From Brevibacterium sanguinis (lineage in GTDB: Bacteria > Actinomycetota > Actinomycetes > Actinomycetales > Brevibacteriaceae), in assembly GCF_003315415.1 (NCBI RefSeq), contig NZ_QNSB01000003.1, positions 310,001 through 374,000 on the forward strand: a stretch of 64,000 nt of DNA, in the 5' to 3' direction. Below are positions 12,271-22,918 of the stretch, piece by piece; position 1 is the first letter of the stretch, and every line of letters begins with the position of its first letter. A program made the translations under genes and the position numbers. The notes beneath the pieces were generated by a model that searched no databases, was not told where the DNA came from, and saw only the letters and a program-made list of their open reading frames with translations.

Positions 12271-13206
12271 ATGGGAGCCCAGCAGAGGGTCTTCAAACAG
12301 AAGATCCGCTCAACACAGTCCTTGAGGAAGATCTTCAAGGCGATGGAGCTCATCGCTGCTTCGCGGATCCAGAAGGCCGTGGCCCGGACCCAGGCCGCCA
12401 GCCCGTACTCCACCGCCCTGACCCGCGCGGTCTCGGCGGTGGCGAGCGAATCGAACGTCGACCACGTGCTCACGACCGAACCGGAGACGATCACGCGCGC
12501 CGCGGTGCTGGTGATCGGTCCGGACCGGGGGTTCGCGGGTGCCTATGCCGCGAATCTGCTGCGCGAGGCCGAGCAGCTCATTCGCCTCCTGCGCGGCGAG
12601 GGCAAGGACGTCGCCCTGTTCACGGTCGGCGGGAAGGCCGAGAGCTACTACACCTTCCGCGACCGGGCGATCGAGAAGTCCTGGACCGGGTTCTCCGAGA
12701 CCCCGACGGCCGAGAAGGCCCGGGAGATCGGCGAGGCTCTGCTGGAGCGCTTCACGACCGATTCGGATGCCGGGGGAGTCGATGAGATCTACATCGTCTT
12801 CACGAAGTTCGTCTCGAGCGTCACCCACGACCCCGAGTACCGCAGGCTGCTGCCGCTGGCGGTCGTGGACGCCGAGGAATCCGGCAGCGGATCGGGCGAG
12901 CCGGCTCCGAAGTCCGGTGCTCCCGCGTTCCCGCTCTACGAGTTCGAGCCGAGTGCTGAGGCCGTGCTGGACGCACTGCTGCCCCGGTACATCGACTCGC
13001 GGATCCTGTCGGCACTGCTCAGCGCCTCGGCGTCCGAGCAGGCTTCGCGCCAGGCGGCGATGAAGACCGCGACCGACAACGCGGACGATCTCATCAAGAC
13101 GTACACCCGGTTGGCCAACACGGCCCGCCAGGCAGAAATCACCCAGGAACTCACCGAGATCGTCGGTGGGGCGGATGCCCTTGCGGCATCGTCAGCCGGC
13201 GACTGA
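12271..13206 (+). CDS. atpG: F-type ATP synthase subunit gamma
   Basis: Gamma is the central rotor shaft. The N-terminal coiled-coil helix ([22 protein letters not shown]) and the matching C-terminal helix ([19 protein letters not shown]) are both well conserved, and the Rossmann-like middle domain has [15 protein letters not shown]. At 311 residues it is slightly longer than E. coli gamma because of a small insertion in the middle domain. It sits between alpha and beta, as usual. Confidence 0.96.
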   Translation: MGAQQRVFKQKIRSTQSLRKIFKAMELIAASRIQKAVARTQAASPYSTALTRAVSAVASESNVDHVLTTEPETITRAAVLVIGPDRGFAGAYAANLLREAEQLIRLLRGEGKDVALFTVGGKAESYYTFRDRAIEKSWTGFSETPTAEKAREIGEALLERFTTDSDAGGVDEIYIVFTKFVSSVTHDPEYRRLLPLAVVDAEESGSGSGEPAPKSGAPAFPLYEFEPSAEAVLDALLPRYIDSRILSALLSASASEQASRQAAMKTATDNADDLIKTYTRLANTARQAEITQELTEIVGGADALAASSAGD

Positions 13207-14682
<1,476 letters not shown>

Positions 14683-14685
14683 GCC

Positions 14686-14946
14686 ATGGCGGTTCTCGAA
14701 GTGAACGTCGTCGCCGCCGACCATGAGGTCTGGGCCGGTGAGGCCAAGCGCGTCACCGCCCGGACCCTGGACGGGGACATCGGTATCCTCGCCGGGCACG
14801 AGCCCGTGCTGGGAGTCATGGCCGAGGGCGAGACGCGCATTCTCACCACCGCCGAGGAGACCATCCGGGTGAAGGCCGACGGTGGGTTCCTCTCGGTGGA
14901 GAACAATCGCGTCATCATTGCCGCTGATCAGGCCGAACTTCTCTGA
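14686..14946 (+). CDS. atpC: F-type ATP synthase subunit epsilon, short form
   Basis: The N-terminal beta-sandwich domain is recognisable (VNVVAADHEVWAGEAKRVTARTL in pieces, then GDIGILAGHEPVLGVM). The product is only 86 residues, against 139 in E. coli and about 121 in M. tuberculosis. It ends right after the beta domain, so the C-terminal helical hairpin that inhibits ATP hydrolysis is almost wholly missing. The stop is clean and the next gene starts soon after, so this looks like a natural short form and not a frameshift. Confidence 0.93.
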   Translation: MAVLEVNVVAADHEVWAGEAKRVTARTLDGDIGILAGHEPVLGVMAEGETRILTTAEETIRVKADGGFLSVENNRVIIAADQAELL

Positions 14947-14968
14947 TCATGAGGCTACACTGGCAACC

Positions 14969-15436
14969 GTGAACCCTTCTGTCCTGCTGATCATTCTGCT
15001 CTCGTTGGTGGGGCTGGCACTTGCGCTCATCGTCGTGGTGACGATCCGGCGCAGGTCCATCTCGAAGTTGTCCGGTGCCTTTGACTGCTCGATCAACGTG
15101 GGCGAGGAATCCGCTTCCCGCCCACGTTGGCGTTTGGGCGTGGCGGTCTTCTCCGTCACCTCACTGGACTGGTACCCGGTGTTCGCCCTGACTCGGCGCG
15201 CGGCTCTGCGACTGCCGCGCGCCGATCTCGACATCCTCGTCCGCCGCAAGCCGACGTCGGGAGAGCAGTACTCCGTGCTCCCCGACGCGGTCGTGGTGGA
15301 CTGCTCGTACGGGAAGGCCGACGGCCGTCCGCGCTCGGTCTCCCTGGCCATGGACACGGAGTCGCTGTCGACGATGGCCTCGTGGCTCGAGTCCTCGCCT
15401 CCCGGATACAACCCGACGATGGGACGGTTCACCTGA
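14969..15436 (+). CDS. DUF2550 family membrane-anchored protein
   Basis: This 155-residue protein has one N-terminal membrane helix (about residues 4-25) followed by a soluble domain with [18 protein letters not shown] and a basic [15 protein letters not shown] block. These match the actinobacterial DUF2550 family, whose gene almost always sits between atpC and murA. The function is not known. The GTG at 14969 follows GAGGCTAC, and the stop overlaps the murA start (TGATG). Confidence 0.85.
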   Translation: MNPSVLLIILLSLVGLALALIVVVTIRRRSISKLSGAFDCSINVGEESASRPRWRLGVAVFSVTSLDWYPVFALTRRAALRLPRADLDILVRRKPTSGEQYSVLPDAVVVDCSYGKADGRPRSVSLAMDTESLSTMASWLESSPPGYNPTMGRFT

Positions 15437-16749
15437 TGGAGGTCTACCGGCTCATCGGCCCCGCCTCGCTGCGCGGCGACGTCGACGTCCGCGGGGCCAA
15501 GAACAGCGTCCTCAAGCTCATGGCCGCGAGCCTCCTGGCCGTGGGCCGGACGACGATCACCAACGTCCCCGCGATCCTCGACGTGCGGATCATGGTCGAA
15601 CTCCTCAGCCGCCTCGGATGCACCGTCGACTACGATCCCGAAGGCGGCGTCGTGTCCATCGATGTTCCCGCCGAGGTGGGCATCCAGGCCGACTACGAAC
15701 TCGTGCGCGCGATGCGCGCCTCCATCTCCGTCCTCGGACCCCTGACCGCTCGGATGCGGGCCGCCCAGGTGGCGCTGCCCGGCGGCGACGCGATCGGCTC
15801 CCGGGGACTCGACATGCACCAGGCCGGCCTCGAGGCCCTCGGCGCGACCGTGCACCTCGAGCATGGCTACTTCGTCGCCACCGCCGCCGACGGACTGCAC
15901 GGGACCGAGATCGCCCTCGACTTCCCCTCGGTCGGGGCCACCGAGAACCTCGTCATGGCCGCGACGCTCGCCCGGGGCCGGACCGTGATCTCGAACGCGG
16001 CCAAGGAGCCCGAGATCGTCGACATCTGCACGATGCTCGTCGAGATGGGCGCCGACATCACCGGCATCGGGACCGGCCTCATCACCGTCACCGGCGTCGA
16101 GCGGCTGAGCCCCGTCACCCACCGCACCGTGGGCGACCGGATCGTCGCCGGCACCTACGCCTTCGGCTCGGCGCTGAGCGGGGGAGACGTGACCATCAGG
16201 GGAGTGGGACTCGAGCTGCTGCCCAACGTCGCGATCAAACTCCGCGATTCCGGCGCGACGGTCGACGACCTCGGCGAGATCCCCCTGTCCGACGGCACGA
16301 CGGGCAGGGGCTTTCGGGTCATCGGGGCCCGCCGTCCGCAGCCGATCCGCGTCGCGACGATGCCCTTCCCCGGGTTCCCCACCGATCTGCAGCCCTTCGT
16401 CATCGGTCTCAACGCCATCGCCGACGGCGTCGGGCTGCTCTCGGAGAACCTCTTCGAGGCCCGCTGGCGCTTCGTCCAGGAGGTCGCCCGCCTCGGCGCG
16501 AAGGTGAGCATCGACGGCAACCATGCCCTCGTCACCGGGGTGGAGGAGCTCTCCGGCGCCGAGGTGGAGGCCTCCGACATCCGCGCGGGCGCGGGCCTCG
16601 TCCTTGCCGGACTGCGAGCGAACGGCGTCACCGAGGTGTCGGGGATCGACCACATCGAACGCGGCTACGAGAACTTCGTCGCGAATCTCCGGAACCTCGG
16701 CGCGCCGATCGAGCAGGTGTCGAGGGCGGAGGGCCTGACCTTCGGCTAG
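15436..16749 (+). CDS. murA: UDP-N-acetylglucosamine 1-carboxyvinyltransferase
   Basis: This enzyme transfers enolpyruvate from PEP to UDP-GlcNAc, the first committed step of peptidoglycan synthesis. Typical blocks are [15 protein letters not shown] near residues 19-33, [15 protein letters not shown] near 114-128 and [10 protein letters not shown]. At 437 residues the length is normal. The residue that is Cys115 in E. coli MurA is Asp118 here. The same Cys-to-Asp change occurs in mycobacteria and makes MurA insensitive to fosfomycin, so intrinsic fosfomycin resistance at this step is expected. The start overlaps the DUF2550 stop. Confidence 0.96.
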   Translation: MEVYRLIGPASLRGDVDVRGAKNSVLKLMAASLLAVGRTTITNVPAILDVRIMVELLSRLGCTVDYDPEGGVVSIDVPAEVGIQADYELVRAMRASISVLGPLTARMRAAQVALPGGDAIGSRGLDMHQAGLEALGATVHLEHGYFVATAADGLHGTEIALDFPSVGATENLVMAATLARGRTVISNAAKEPEIVDICTMLVEMGADITGIGTGLITVTGVERLSPVTHRTVGDRIVAGTYAFGSALSGGDVTIRGVGLELLPNVAIKLRDSGATVDDLGEIPLSDGTTGRGFRVIGARRPQPIRVATMPFPGFPTDLQPFVIGLNAIADGVGLLSENLFEARWRFVQEVARLGAKVSIDGNHALVTGVEELSGAEVEASDIRAGAGLVLAGLRANGVTEVSGIDHIERGYENFVANLRNLGAPIEQVSRAEGLTFG

Positions 16750-17441
16750 AACAGCCTCGAGTCGGGGTCGTCCATGCCGCGCAGGGCGTCGTAGTCGAGG
16801 ACGACGCAGCGGATGCCGCGGTCCTCGGCCAGGGTGCGCGCCTGGGGCTTGATCTCCTGGGCGGCGAAGACGCCCTGGACAGGGGTGAGCAGGGGATCGC
16901 GGTTCATCAGCTCGAGGTACCTGGTCAGCTGCTCGACGCCGTCGATGTCGCCGCGGCGTTTGATCTCGACCGCGACCGACTGCTGAGCGGGATCCTTGGC
17001 GAGGATGTCGACCGGGCCGATGGCGGTCATGTACTCACGGCGGACGAGGCTGTAACCGGTTCCGAGGGTCTCGATGTGCTCGGCGAGCAGCTCCTGCAGA
17101 TGGGCTTCGACGCCGTCCTTGACGAGGCCGGGATCGATCCCGAGCTCATGCTGGGTGTCCGAATGCACCTCGGCGATGGAGATGACGAGACGGTCGCCCG
17201 TCTTCACCTGCGTCACCGTCCAGATCTCGCTCAGCCCCGCCTCCTGCTGCTCGGCGTCGGCCGCGTCGATGCGGATCGAGCACGGGGGAGTCATCCAGTT
17301 GAGCGGCTTGTAGGAGCCTCCGTCCGAGTGGATGAGGATGGAGCCGTCAGCCTTGAGCATGATGAGACGGTCGGCGAGGGGCAGGTGGGCGGTCAGTCGA
17401 CCGGCATAGTCCACGGAGCACTTGGCAATGACGAGACGCAC
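16746..17441 (-). CDS. nucS: Mismatch-specific endonuclease NucS
   Basis: NucS is the mismatch-cutting nuclease that replaces MutS/MutL in most Actinomycetes and many archaea. The N-terminal binding domain ([20 protein letters not shown]) and C-terminal RecB-like nuclease domain (PVDILAKD ... [23 protein letters not shown]) are both clear; the D and ExK of the active site are in these two segments, followed by QLTRY. I chose the GTG at 17441, with GTAGGG upstream, over a GTG 9 bases earlier. It converges with murA and overlaps its end by four bases. Confidence 0.95.
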   Translation of the reverse strand: MRLVIAKCSVDYAGRLTAHLPLADRLIMLKADGSILIHSDGGSYKPLNWMTPPCSIRIDAADAEQQEAGLSEIWTVTQVKTGDRLVISIAEVHSDTQHELGIDPGLVKDGVEAHLQELLAEHIETLGTGYSLVRREYMTAIGPVDILAKDPAQQSVAVEIKRRGDIDGVEQLTRYLELMNRDPLLTPVQGVFAAQEIKPQARTLAEDRGIRCVVLDYDALRGMDDPDSRLF

Positions 17442-17471
17442 GGACAACACCCTACGTGAGAGAATCGCGTT

Positions 17472-17768
17472 ATGCCACGATCATCCTCCTCGCGTCGCAG
17501 AAACAAATGGCAGCAGGATCCCCGGGACATCTCCGAGTCCCTCGGAGGACTCCGGAGAACCCACGACCTGCCCGACGGTCAGTGGTCGGTGCAGAGGGTC
17601 GCCGGCACTGCGACCGGCAAGGTCTACGTCTGCCCCGGCTGCGGCAGGGAGGTGCCCTCCGGCCAGCCCCATGTGGTCGCATGGCGGGAGACGGCGGCAT
17701 TCGGGATCGAGGTCGGCGTGGATTCACGGCGGCACTGGCACTCCCGCTGCTTCGAGCGCTTCCGCTGA
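17472..17768 (+). CDS. Conserved actinobacterial small protein with a Cys-pair (function unknown)
   Basis: This 98-residue protein has a basic, Ser/Arg-rich N-terminus (residues 1-13), then [19 protein letters not shown] and a [19 protein letters not shown] block with a CxxC pair, and ends with [10 protein letters not shown], which adds possible His/Cys metal ligands. The pattern suggests a single small zinc ribbon. It is divergent from nucS, with about 30 bases between the starts, and homologues in this position are common in Actinomycetes (sometimes called ATP/GTP-binding without good reason). Confidence 0.75.
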   Translation: MPRSSSSRRRNKWQQDPRDISESLGGLRRTHDLPDGQWSVQRVAGTATGKVYVCPGCGREVPSGQPHVVAWRETAAFGIEVGVDSRRHWHSRCFERFR

Positions 17769-17833
17769 GGCGGGCGACGGAAGAGCACCGGGCACGCGCG
17801 GGTGGTGCCAGGTGAGCATGAGCGCGTGAATGA

Positions 17834-17871
17834 GACGTGCACTCCGTGCGGAACCGCACGGAGTGCACGTC
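17834..17871. terminator. Large perfect palindrome between convergent genes
   Basis: Arms 17834-17851 and 17854-17871 are perfectly complementary (18 bp, centre AA, practical loop GAAC). It lies between the convergent ends of the small zinc-ribbon gene and the coiled-coil gene, so it most likely serves as a terminator or RNA 3'-end barrier in both directions. There is no T-run on either side. Confidence 0.6.
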
Positions 17872-17905
17872 GACGTTCATGGCCGCACGGGGCGGCCGGC
17901 GCTGA

Positions 17906-19393
17906 TCAGCGCAGGGAGTTCTTCGAGGGCGTGGCCTTGGGGACCGGGTTCTTCGCCCCCGAGACCTGAGCGTCGATCGCGATGGTGTCGGCGTCGGTCG
18001 CCCCGTTGGGCAGGGAGTCTCCGCTCGGCTCCTCCTCGGCCGACTGCTCGACCTGACCGTCCTTCTCCTGACCGTCCTTCGCGGCGGCGGGCGCATCCTG
18101 CTGCGCCGTCGCATCTTCGGCCTCGTCGGACCCGTCTGCCTCGGTCGCCTCGGTCGCCTCGGCGAGGAGCTCCTTGAGCTGCTCGCCGTCGGCGATCTGC
18201 TCCGTGTTGTGCGAGGCTGCCTCGGCCTTGGCCGGATCGACCTGGTCGCCGCCCATGACACCGGGCATCGCGAACAGGGACCGCAGCTGGTCGAGCTGAG
18301 CCGTGATGGTCTTGCGCTGCTTCGTGAGCAGATCCACCTGGGCCTGCGCGGACTGGATGTTGCGCTTGGCCTCGGCGGCGGACTCCTCGATCGTCGCCTC
18401 GGCGGTCGCCCGTGCCTCGCCGATGAGGGTCTGCGCCCGGGACTTGCCGTCGGCGATGATCTCGTCGGCCTTCTTCACCGCGTCCTCGCGGGTCTTCTCG
18501 GCCCGCTCCGCGGCCTCCTTGGCCTCGGCATCGGCCTTCGCCGCACGGGCCTGGGCCTCCTCGATGAGCTTCCTGTTCTCGGCGAGGGCCTCCTCGTAGC
18601 GCTTCTTGCGGTCGGCCTCGGCCTTCTGGCGCTTGTCGGCCAGTTCGACCTCGAGCTCATTGGCCGCCTTGCGCGAGGCCTCGTCACGGGCCTTCGCGGC
18701 GGCGAGCAGCTCATCGGCCTGGGCCCGGGCGGCGGCGATGGTCTCCTCCGCCTCGGCCTTCGCCTCGGCGCGCAGGTCCGCGACCTCCTTCTCGGCCGTC
18801 GCGCGCAGCTCCGCGAGTTCGTGCTCGAGGCTCTCACGAGCCTCCTTGGTCGCCGCGGCGCTGGCCTCTCGGGCCTGATTGGCCTCGCGCTCGGCTGTCG
18901 CCTTCAGTTCGGCAGCACGATTCTCCGCGGCCTTGATCGCCTCCTCGGCACGCAGCTCGGCCGAGCTGATGATGGCATCGGCTTCCGAGCGCGCGCTGTT
19001 GAGGGTGTCGTTGCTCTCGGTGTGCATGCGGGCGCGAGCCGACGCCGCCTCGGCGCGGGCCTTGTTGCGGATCGTCTCCGCATCCGAGTTCGCCTGGGCC
19101 AGGGTCTCCCGGGCCTGGGACTCGGCGATCTTGAGCAGGTGGTCGATGCGGCTGCCGGGAGGGCCTGCCGCTTCGGCGTTGTCGTTGGCGAGCTTCTTCA
19201 GCTGTGCCTTGGCCTCCGACAGCTCACCGGCGATCTGGAGCTTCGCGCGGTCGGCGTTGATGACCTGGCTGCGCGCATCCGACAGTGCCTTACGAACGGA
19301 TTCGATCTCGGTGCGCAGCTGCTGCAGCCGAGCATCAACTTCACTCTTCTCGTAACCGCGCATCGCTGTGCGGAATTCTTCGGTGGGCGTCAC
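17906..19393 (-). CDS. DivIVA-like long coiled-coil protein
   Basis: The N-terminal segment (EEFRTAMRGYEKSEVDARLQQL, residues about 5-26 in parts) resembles the start of the DivIVA/Wag31 lipid-binding domain. Residues about 30-400 are an almost unbroken, Ala/Glu/Arg-rich coiled coil with heptad-like repeats. The last 100 residues are acidic and disordered. Such proteins act in polar growth or cytoskeletal scaffolding in Actinomycetes (compare DivIVA, Scy, FilP), but the exact role here is unknown. The GTG start faces the 300-base gap before the thiolase. Length, 495 residues, exceeds DivIVA itself. Confidence 0.7.
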   Translation of the reverse strand: MTPTEEFRTAMRGYEKSEVDARLQQLRTEIESVRKALSDARSQVINADRAKLQIAGELSEAKAQLKKLANDNAEAAGPPGSRIDHLLKIAESQARETLAQANSDAETIRNKARAEAASARARMHTESNDTLNSARSEADAIISSAELRAEEAIKAAENRAAELKATAEREANQAREASAAATKEARESLEHELAELRATAEKEVADLRAEAKAEAEETIAAARAQADELLAAAKARDEASRKAANELEVELADKRQKAEADRKKRYEEALAENRKLIEEAQARAAKADAEAKEAAERAEKTREDAVKKADEIIADGKSRAQTLIGEARATAEATIEESAAEAKRNIQSAQAQVDLLTKQRKTITAQLDQLRSLFAMPGVMGGDQVDPAKAEAASHNTEQIADGEQLKELLAEATEATEADGSDEAEDATAQQDAPAAAKDGQEKDGQVEQSAEEEPSGDSLPNGATDADTIAIDAQVSGAKNPVPKATPSKNSLR

Positions 19394-19693
19394 TGAAGGG
19401 GACTCCTGTCGTGTGATGGGAAATCGATCGCTGTCCGCCCTCCACTTTAGCGGACACAGTATGAGTGTTGTGTGTCAGGACCGGTGCACGGACGCCCTCG
19501 ACACGTCGGTCGTGCCGCCGGCGGCGACGGTCCTCGCCACCGCCGGTGACGGTCCGCGCCGCTCCCCAGTGATCGGGGACACAGGCTGCTGGACTAGGCT
19601 TGGGGACAACACACGCTCGACCGGGTCCGCCCCGGCGGGGACAGGCCGCTGAGCCACCGCCGACGGCGCCGGAATCCCTCAGGAGGAATCTCA
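19394..19693. promoter_or_regulatory. Divergent intergenic region (coiled-coil gene / thiolase)
   Basis: This 300-base stretch holds no convincing gene. It must contain the promoters for the leftward DivIVA-like gene and the rightward thiolase. A TAGGCT at about 19596 could be a rightward -10 box, but I see no good -35 partner. The right end carries AGGAGGA, the strong ribosome binding site of the thiolase. Confidence 0.35.
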
Positions 19694-20884
19694 ATGACTG
19701 ATGCAGTGATAGTCGCCGGTGCTCGCACCCCCTTCGGGCGGCTGCAGGGCTCCCTGTCATCGCTGACCGCGGTGCAGCTGGGCGCGAAGGCGATCGCGGG
19801 TGCGCTGGACCGCGCGGGGATCAGCGGCGAGGACGTCGAGTACGTCATCATGGGCCAGGTCCTCCAGGCCGGACTCGGTCAGGGTCCCGCGAGGCAGGCG
19901 GCCGTCGAGGCCGGGATCCCCATGCGCGTGCCCGCGACGACGACCAACAAGCTGTGCCTGTCGGGGATCAATGCGATCACCCAGGCCGCCCAGCTCGTGC
20001 GGGCGGGGGAGTACGACATCGTCGTCGCCGGCGGTCAGGAGTCGATGAGCCTGGCCCCGCACCTGCTCGAGAAGTCCCGGTCCGGCTACAAGTACGGCGA
20101 TGTCGTCGTCAAGGACCACATGGACTACGACGGACTCTGGGACGCGTTCACCGATCAGGCGATGGGCGGGCTGACGGAATCCGCGAACGCCGGTGACGAC
20201 GAGTTCACCCGGGAGGAGCAGGACGCCTTCGCCGCGCGCTCCCACCAGCTCGCCGCGCAGGGCCGCGAGTCCGGGGCCTTCGACGACGAGATCGTGCCCG
20301 TGACCATCTCGAGTCGCAAGGGCGATGTCACCGTGGCCGTCGACGAGGGCGTGCGCGCGGAGACGACGGCGGAGTCGATGGCGAAGCTGCGCCCCGCATT
20401 CCGCAAGGACGGCACGATCACCGCCGGCAACGCCTCGCAGATCTCCGACGGCGCCTGTGCCGTGGTCGTCATGTCCCGGGAGAAGGCCGAGGAGCTCGGC
20501 GCGCCGATCCTCGCCGAGATCCGGTCCCACGCCTGGACCGCCGGACCCGACTCGACCCTGCAGCGTCAGCCCTCGCAGGCGATCCGAGCGGCGGCCGAGC
20601 GGGAGGGCGTGGCCGCGGACTCGTTCGACCTCTACGAGATCAACGAGGCGTTCGCCGCCGTCGGCCTCGCCAGCGCCAAGGACCTCGGGGTCGACATCGA
20701 CAAGGTCAACGTCAACGGCGGAGCCGTGGCGCTCGGCCATCCGATCGGAGCATCCGGCGCGCGGATCGTGCTCACCCTGGCCCTCGAACTCGTTCGCCGA
20801 GGCGGCGGCATGGGCGTCGCGGCGCTGTGCGGCGGCGGCGGCCAGGGCGACGCTCTCATCGTCAGCGTCCCGAAGCGGGACTGA
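19694..20884 (+). CDS. Acetyl-CoA C-acetyltransferase (thiolase)
   Basis: This thiolase condenses or cleaves acyl-CoA, most likely two acetyl-CoA to acetoacetyl-CoA. The nucleophile Cys88 lies in NKLCLSGI, the base His349 in [16 protein letters not shown], and the second Cys379 in [11 protein letters not shown], as expected. At 396 residues the length is normal for a biosynthetic-type thiolase. AGGAGGA sits 7 bases before the ATG. It may be part of fatty acid, ketone-body or isoprenoid precursor metabolism; neighbours do not settle this. Confidence 0.94.
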   Translation: MTDAVIVAGARTPFGRLQGSLSSLTAVQLGAKAIAGALDRAGISGEDVEYVIMGQVLQAGLGQGPARQAAVEAGIPMRVPATTTNKLCLSGINAITQAAQLVRAGEYDIVVAGGQESMSLAPHLLEKSRSGYKYGDVVVKDHMDYDGLWDAFTDQAMGGLTESANAGDDEFTREEQDAFAARSHQLAAQGRESGAFDDEIVPVTISSRKGDVTVAVDEGVRAETTAESMAKLRPAFRKDGTITAGNASQISDGACAVVVMSREKAEELGAPILAEIRSHAWTAGPDSTLQRQPSQAIRAAAEREGVAADSFDLYEINEAFAAVGLASAKDLGVDIDKVNVNGGAVALGHPIGASGARIVLTLALELVRRGGGMGVAALCGGGGQGDALIVSVPKRD

Positions 20885-20912
20885 CCTCAGGCAGCGACAG
20901 GAAGGATTCCCC

Positions 20913-21227
20913 GTGCTCATCGCATTCTCGGTCGCCCCCAGCGGCGGCGACAATCCCGACGGCTCCGTCCACGAGGCGGTTGCCGCCGCCGTGAAGGTGG
21001 TCAGGGAGTCGGGCCTGCCCAACCGGACCACGAGCATGTTCACCGAGCTCGAAGGGTCGTGGGACGAGGTCTTCGACGTGGTGAAGAGGGCCACCGAGGC
21101 CGTGGCGCCGTTCGGGTCGCGGATCTCGCTCGTCCTCAAGGCCGACATCCGTCCCGGCTACGAGGGTGAGCTCGATGCGAAGATCGACCGCCTGGAATCG
21201 GCGCTGGGCGAGGCGGAGACAGACTGA
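20913..21227 (+). CDS. MTH1187-family thiamine-binding protein
   Basis: This 104-residue protein matches the MTH1187/YkoF-like family: LIAFSVAPSGGD at the start, SGLPNRTTSMFTELEG in the middle and GSRISLVLKADIRPG near the end. Members form ferredoxin-like dimers that bind thiamine or related ligands; the cellular role is unsettled. The GTG follows GGAAGG, 28 bases after the thiolase stop, so the two are probably cotranscribed. Confidence 0.85.
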   Translation: MLIAFSVAPSGGDNPDGSVHEAVAAAVKVVRESGLPNRTTSMFTELEGSWDEVFDVVKRATEAVAPFGSRISLVLKADIRPGYEGELDAKIDRLESALGEAETD

Positions 21228-21302
21228 GATCTTCCGGCCGGTGAATGGTGACGTACGTCTCATCCGGGTCTATCCTCTTCTTAAGGGAGAAGGAGACGAA
21301 CA

Positions 21303-21509
21303 ATGAACAGTTCCACCTATTTCACCACCGCGACAGCCCTGACCATGGTCGCCCTGCTCGGATTCATGATCTCCGGGTTCTTCCCGGTCATGGTCGACTT
21401 CGCATTCGCCATCGAAGGCGCAGCGGTCATCATCGCGCTGACCGGATTGGTGACGCTGGCATTCGTCACCATCCGCGCTTCTCTCGAACGCGTCGCGCGG
21501 CTGTACTGA
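21303..21509 (+). CDS. Small membrane protein of unknown function
   Basis: The 68-residue product has two hydrophobic stretches (about residues 11-33 and 36-57) and a short basic tail (RASLERVARLY). The ATG is preceded by a good AAGGGAGAAGG site, and a strong terminator follows directly. No function can be assigned from sequence. Confidence 0.65.
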   Translation: MNSSTYFTTATALTMVALLGFMISGFFPVMVDFAFAIEGAAVIIALTGLVTLAFVTIRASLERVARLY

Positions 21510-21522
21510 CACCTGCGGCGCG

Positions 21523-21578
21523 AGCGGCCCGCATCAGCCCGCCCGGAACGACCGGGTGGGCTGATGCGGGCCGCTTTT
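21523..21578 (+). terminator. Strong intrinsic terminator
   Basis: Arms 21523-21540 and 21558-21575 are perfectly complementary over 18 bp, with an inner 5-bp stem in the loop (CCCGG/CCGGG), followed by TTTT. It ends the small membrane protein transcript and separates it from the tRNA. Confidence 0.85.
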
Positions 21579-21612
21579 ACGTTCCGTCCGGGGATTCGGT
21601 TACGATGTTGGA

Positions 21613-21686
21613 GCCTCCGTAGCTCAGTCGGATAGAGCAACCGCCTTCTAAGCGGTAGGTCGCGGGTTCGAGCCCCGCCGGGGGTG
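21613..21686 (+). tRNA. tRNA-Arg (anticodon TCT)
   Basis: The cloverleaf is complete: acceptor GCCTCCG/CGGGGGT (with wobble pairs), D-stem GCTC/GAGC, anticodon stem ACCGC/GCGGT with loop CTTCTAA (anticodon TCT), and T-arm GCGGG TTCGAGC CCCGC. The discriminator base is G and no CCA is encoded. It reads AGA/AGG. Its 3' half is the probable integration target of the neighbouring prophage. Confidence 0.95.
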
Positions 21687-21739
21687 CTTGACCAGGCACG
21701 ATGCATGCTTCGGAGCCGGGCAGACCGGGAATAATACGG
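21660..21739. other. Candidate left attachment site (attL) of the prophage
   Basis: A tyrosine integrase ends 54 bases beyond the tRNA-Arg 3' end with no other gene in between. Integrases of this type usually recombine within the anticodon-to-T-arm part of a tRNA and restore its 3' end. The exact core cannot be defined without the right end (attR), which is outside the window. Confidence 0.5.
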
Positions 21740-22918
21740 TTACGATGCGCTTTGAAACCATTCGTCGAGCACTCCGGTGACCTCTTTCGGGCCGATATTG
21801 AGCTTCTGAACGTAGTGTTTCGCGGTGATCCTCACGTCCGCATGGCCCAGCTGACGGGACGCCGTGTCGAGACCTTCAGCACTATCCACCGCTGTCGCCA
21901 CAGTTTTGCGGATCGTTTTCGGGGTCACCCAATCCAGCCCCGCCATTTCCCGCACCTCCCGGAAATGCTTCCGGTACGACGACGGGTCGCGCCACGTCCC
22001 AGCTTCGGATGGGAACACAGCCTCCGACTCCTCACGGTACTCCCGCAGCTCGAGTTGCCTCCGGTAGGCGGCGACCGTGAACCGCGGAAGGTAGAGTGTG
22101 CGTTTCGACGCCTCCGATTTCGGGGCTGGTTTCCAGATGATCCCTTCCCCGTTCGCGCCCCGTGTGGCGATCCCCACCACCTCAGTTGTCGGTTCCTCGG
22201 CGTCGAGGTTCAGGTCCACCCAACGATTGCCCAGCAGCTCCGCGGTCCTCATGGCCGTGCCCAGGAGAACGTCGATCGAGTCCGCGATCTCACGCCGCCA
22301 CGGACGGTACGAGGCGGTTGGCTTCCTCTCCCACTTCCGTGCCGCCTCCCGCAGCCTCCCCACCTCATCGGGGGTCATGGGCCGGATCTCTGGTGCCTCC
22401 TGGTGGATGGTGGAGACTCCCAGCGCAGGGTTGACGGTGAGGGCGTCGAGGCGCACAGCGTCCGCGAAAATGTGGCGGAGAACAATGCGTGCTTGTCTCG
22501 CGGTGGCGTCACCGTGTTTCTGCGCGATCCTCTGCACACCTTTCTCGAGCCTGCCTGTGGAGCATTCTGTGAGCCGCAGCAGCCCAAGCTCTTCGCGTAT
22601 CCATTTCACTGCGGATTCGTAGGTGCGCACCGTGGATGGCGGTCGTGTTTCTGCGTCCGCCCACCGTTTCACCCAATCGCCGGCGAACGTCGTCAGAGTG
22701 GTTGAACCGGCCACTTCACCGCCGATGATCTGGTCCCGCATTTCGTTGAGGTGGTCGCGTAGTGCGGCGATCGCTTGTTCTTTGGTGGTTCCGGTGCGGA
22801 AGCGGGGGACGGTTTGGCCGTTGGCGAGGCGGATGCGTGCGGCCGCTCTCCACGCTCCCCGTTTCCCGGACACGCTGATGTTCCCCCACGCTCCTACGGG
22901 GATGGGTATGCGCGCCAT
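21740..22918 (-). CDS. int: Tyrosine recombinase (phage integrase)
   Basis: This 392-residue protein has an N-terminal arm-binding domain (basic, SVSGKRGAWRAAARIR), a SAM-like core-binding domain (about residues 75-170), and a C-terminal catalytic domain. The catalytic residues can be seen: the first Arg in LLGTAMRTAELL, the HxxR-type box as TPKTIRKT (Lys in place of His), the second His in QLGHADVRITAKHY, and the nucleophile Tyr369. It would catalyse attP x attB recombination at the adjacent tRNA-Arg. Its start overlaps the DUF3263 gene by 25 bases. Confidence 0.95.
   Translation of the reverse strand: MARIPIPVGAWGNISVSGKRGAWRAAARIRLANGQTVPRFRTGTTKEQAIAALRDHLNEMRDQIIGGEVAGSTTLTTFAGDWVKRWADAETRPPSTVRTYESAVKWIREELGLLRLTECSTGRLEKGVQRIAQKHGDATARQARIVLRHIFADAVRLDALTVNPALGVSTIHQEAPEIRPMTPDEVGRLREAARKWERKPTASYRPWRREIADSIDVLLGTAMRTAELLGNRWVDLNLDAEEPTTEVVGIATRGANGEGIIWKPAPKSEASKRTLYLPRFTVAAYRRQLELREYREESEAVFPSEAGTWRDPSSYRKHFREVREMAGLDWVTPKTIRKTVATAVDSAEGLDTASRQLGHADVRITAKHYVQKLNIGPKEVTGVLDEWFQSAS

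Noticed and set aside
18209..19396. 395-codon plus-strand frame opposite the DivIVA-like gene
   Set aside because: Leu/Gly-rich complement of a coiled coil; the minus strand has start, ribosome site and DivIVA-like N-terminus.
21701..22705. 334-codon plus-strand frame opposite the integrase
   Set aside because: Antisense to the integrase with all catalytic motifs on the other strand.
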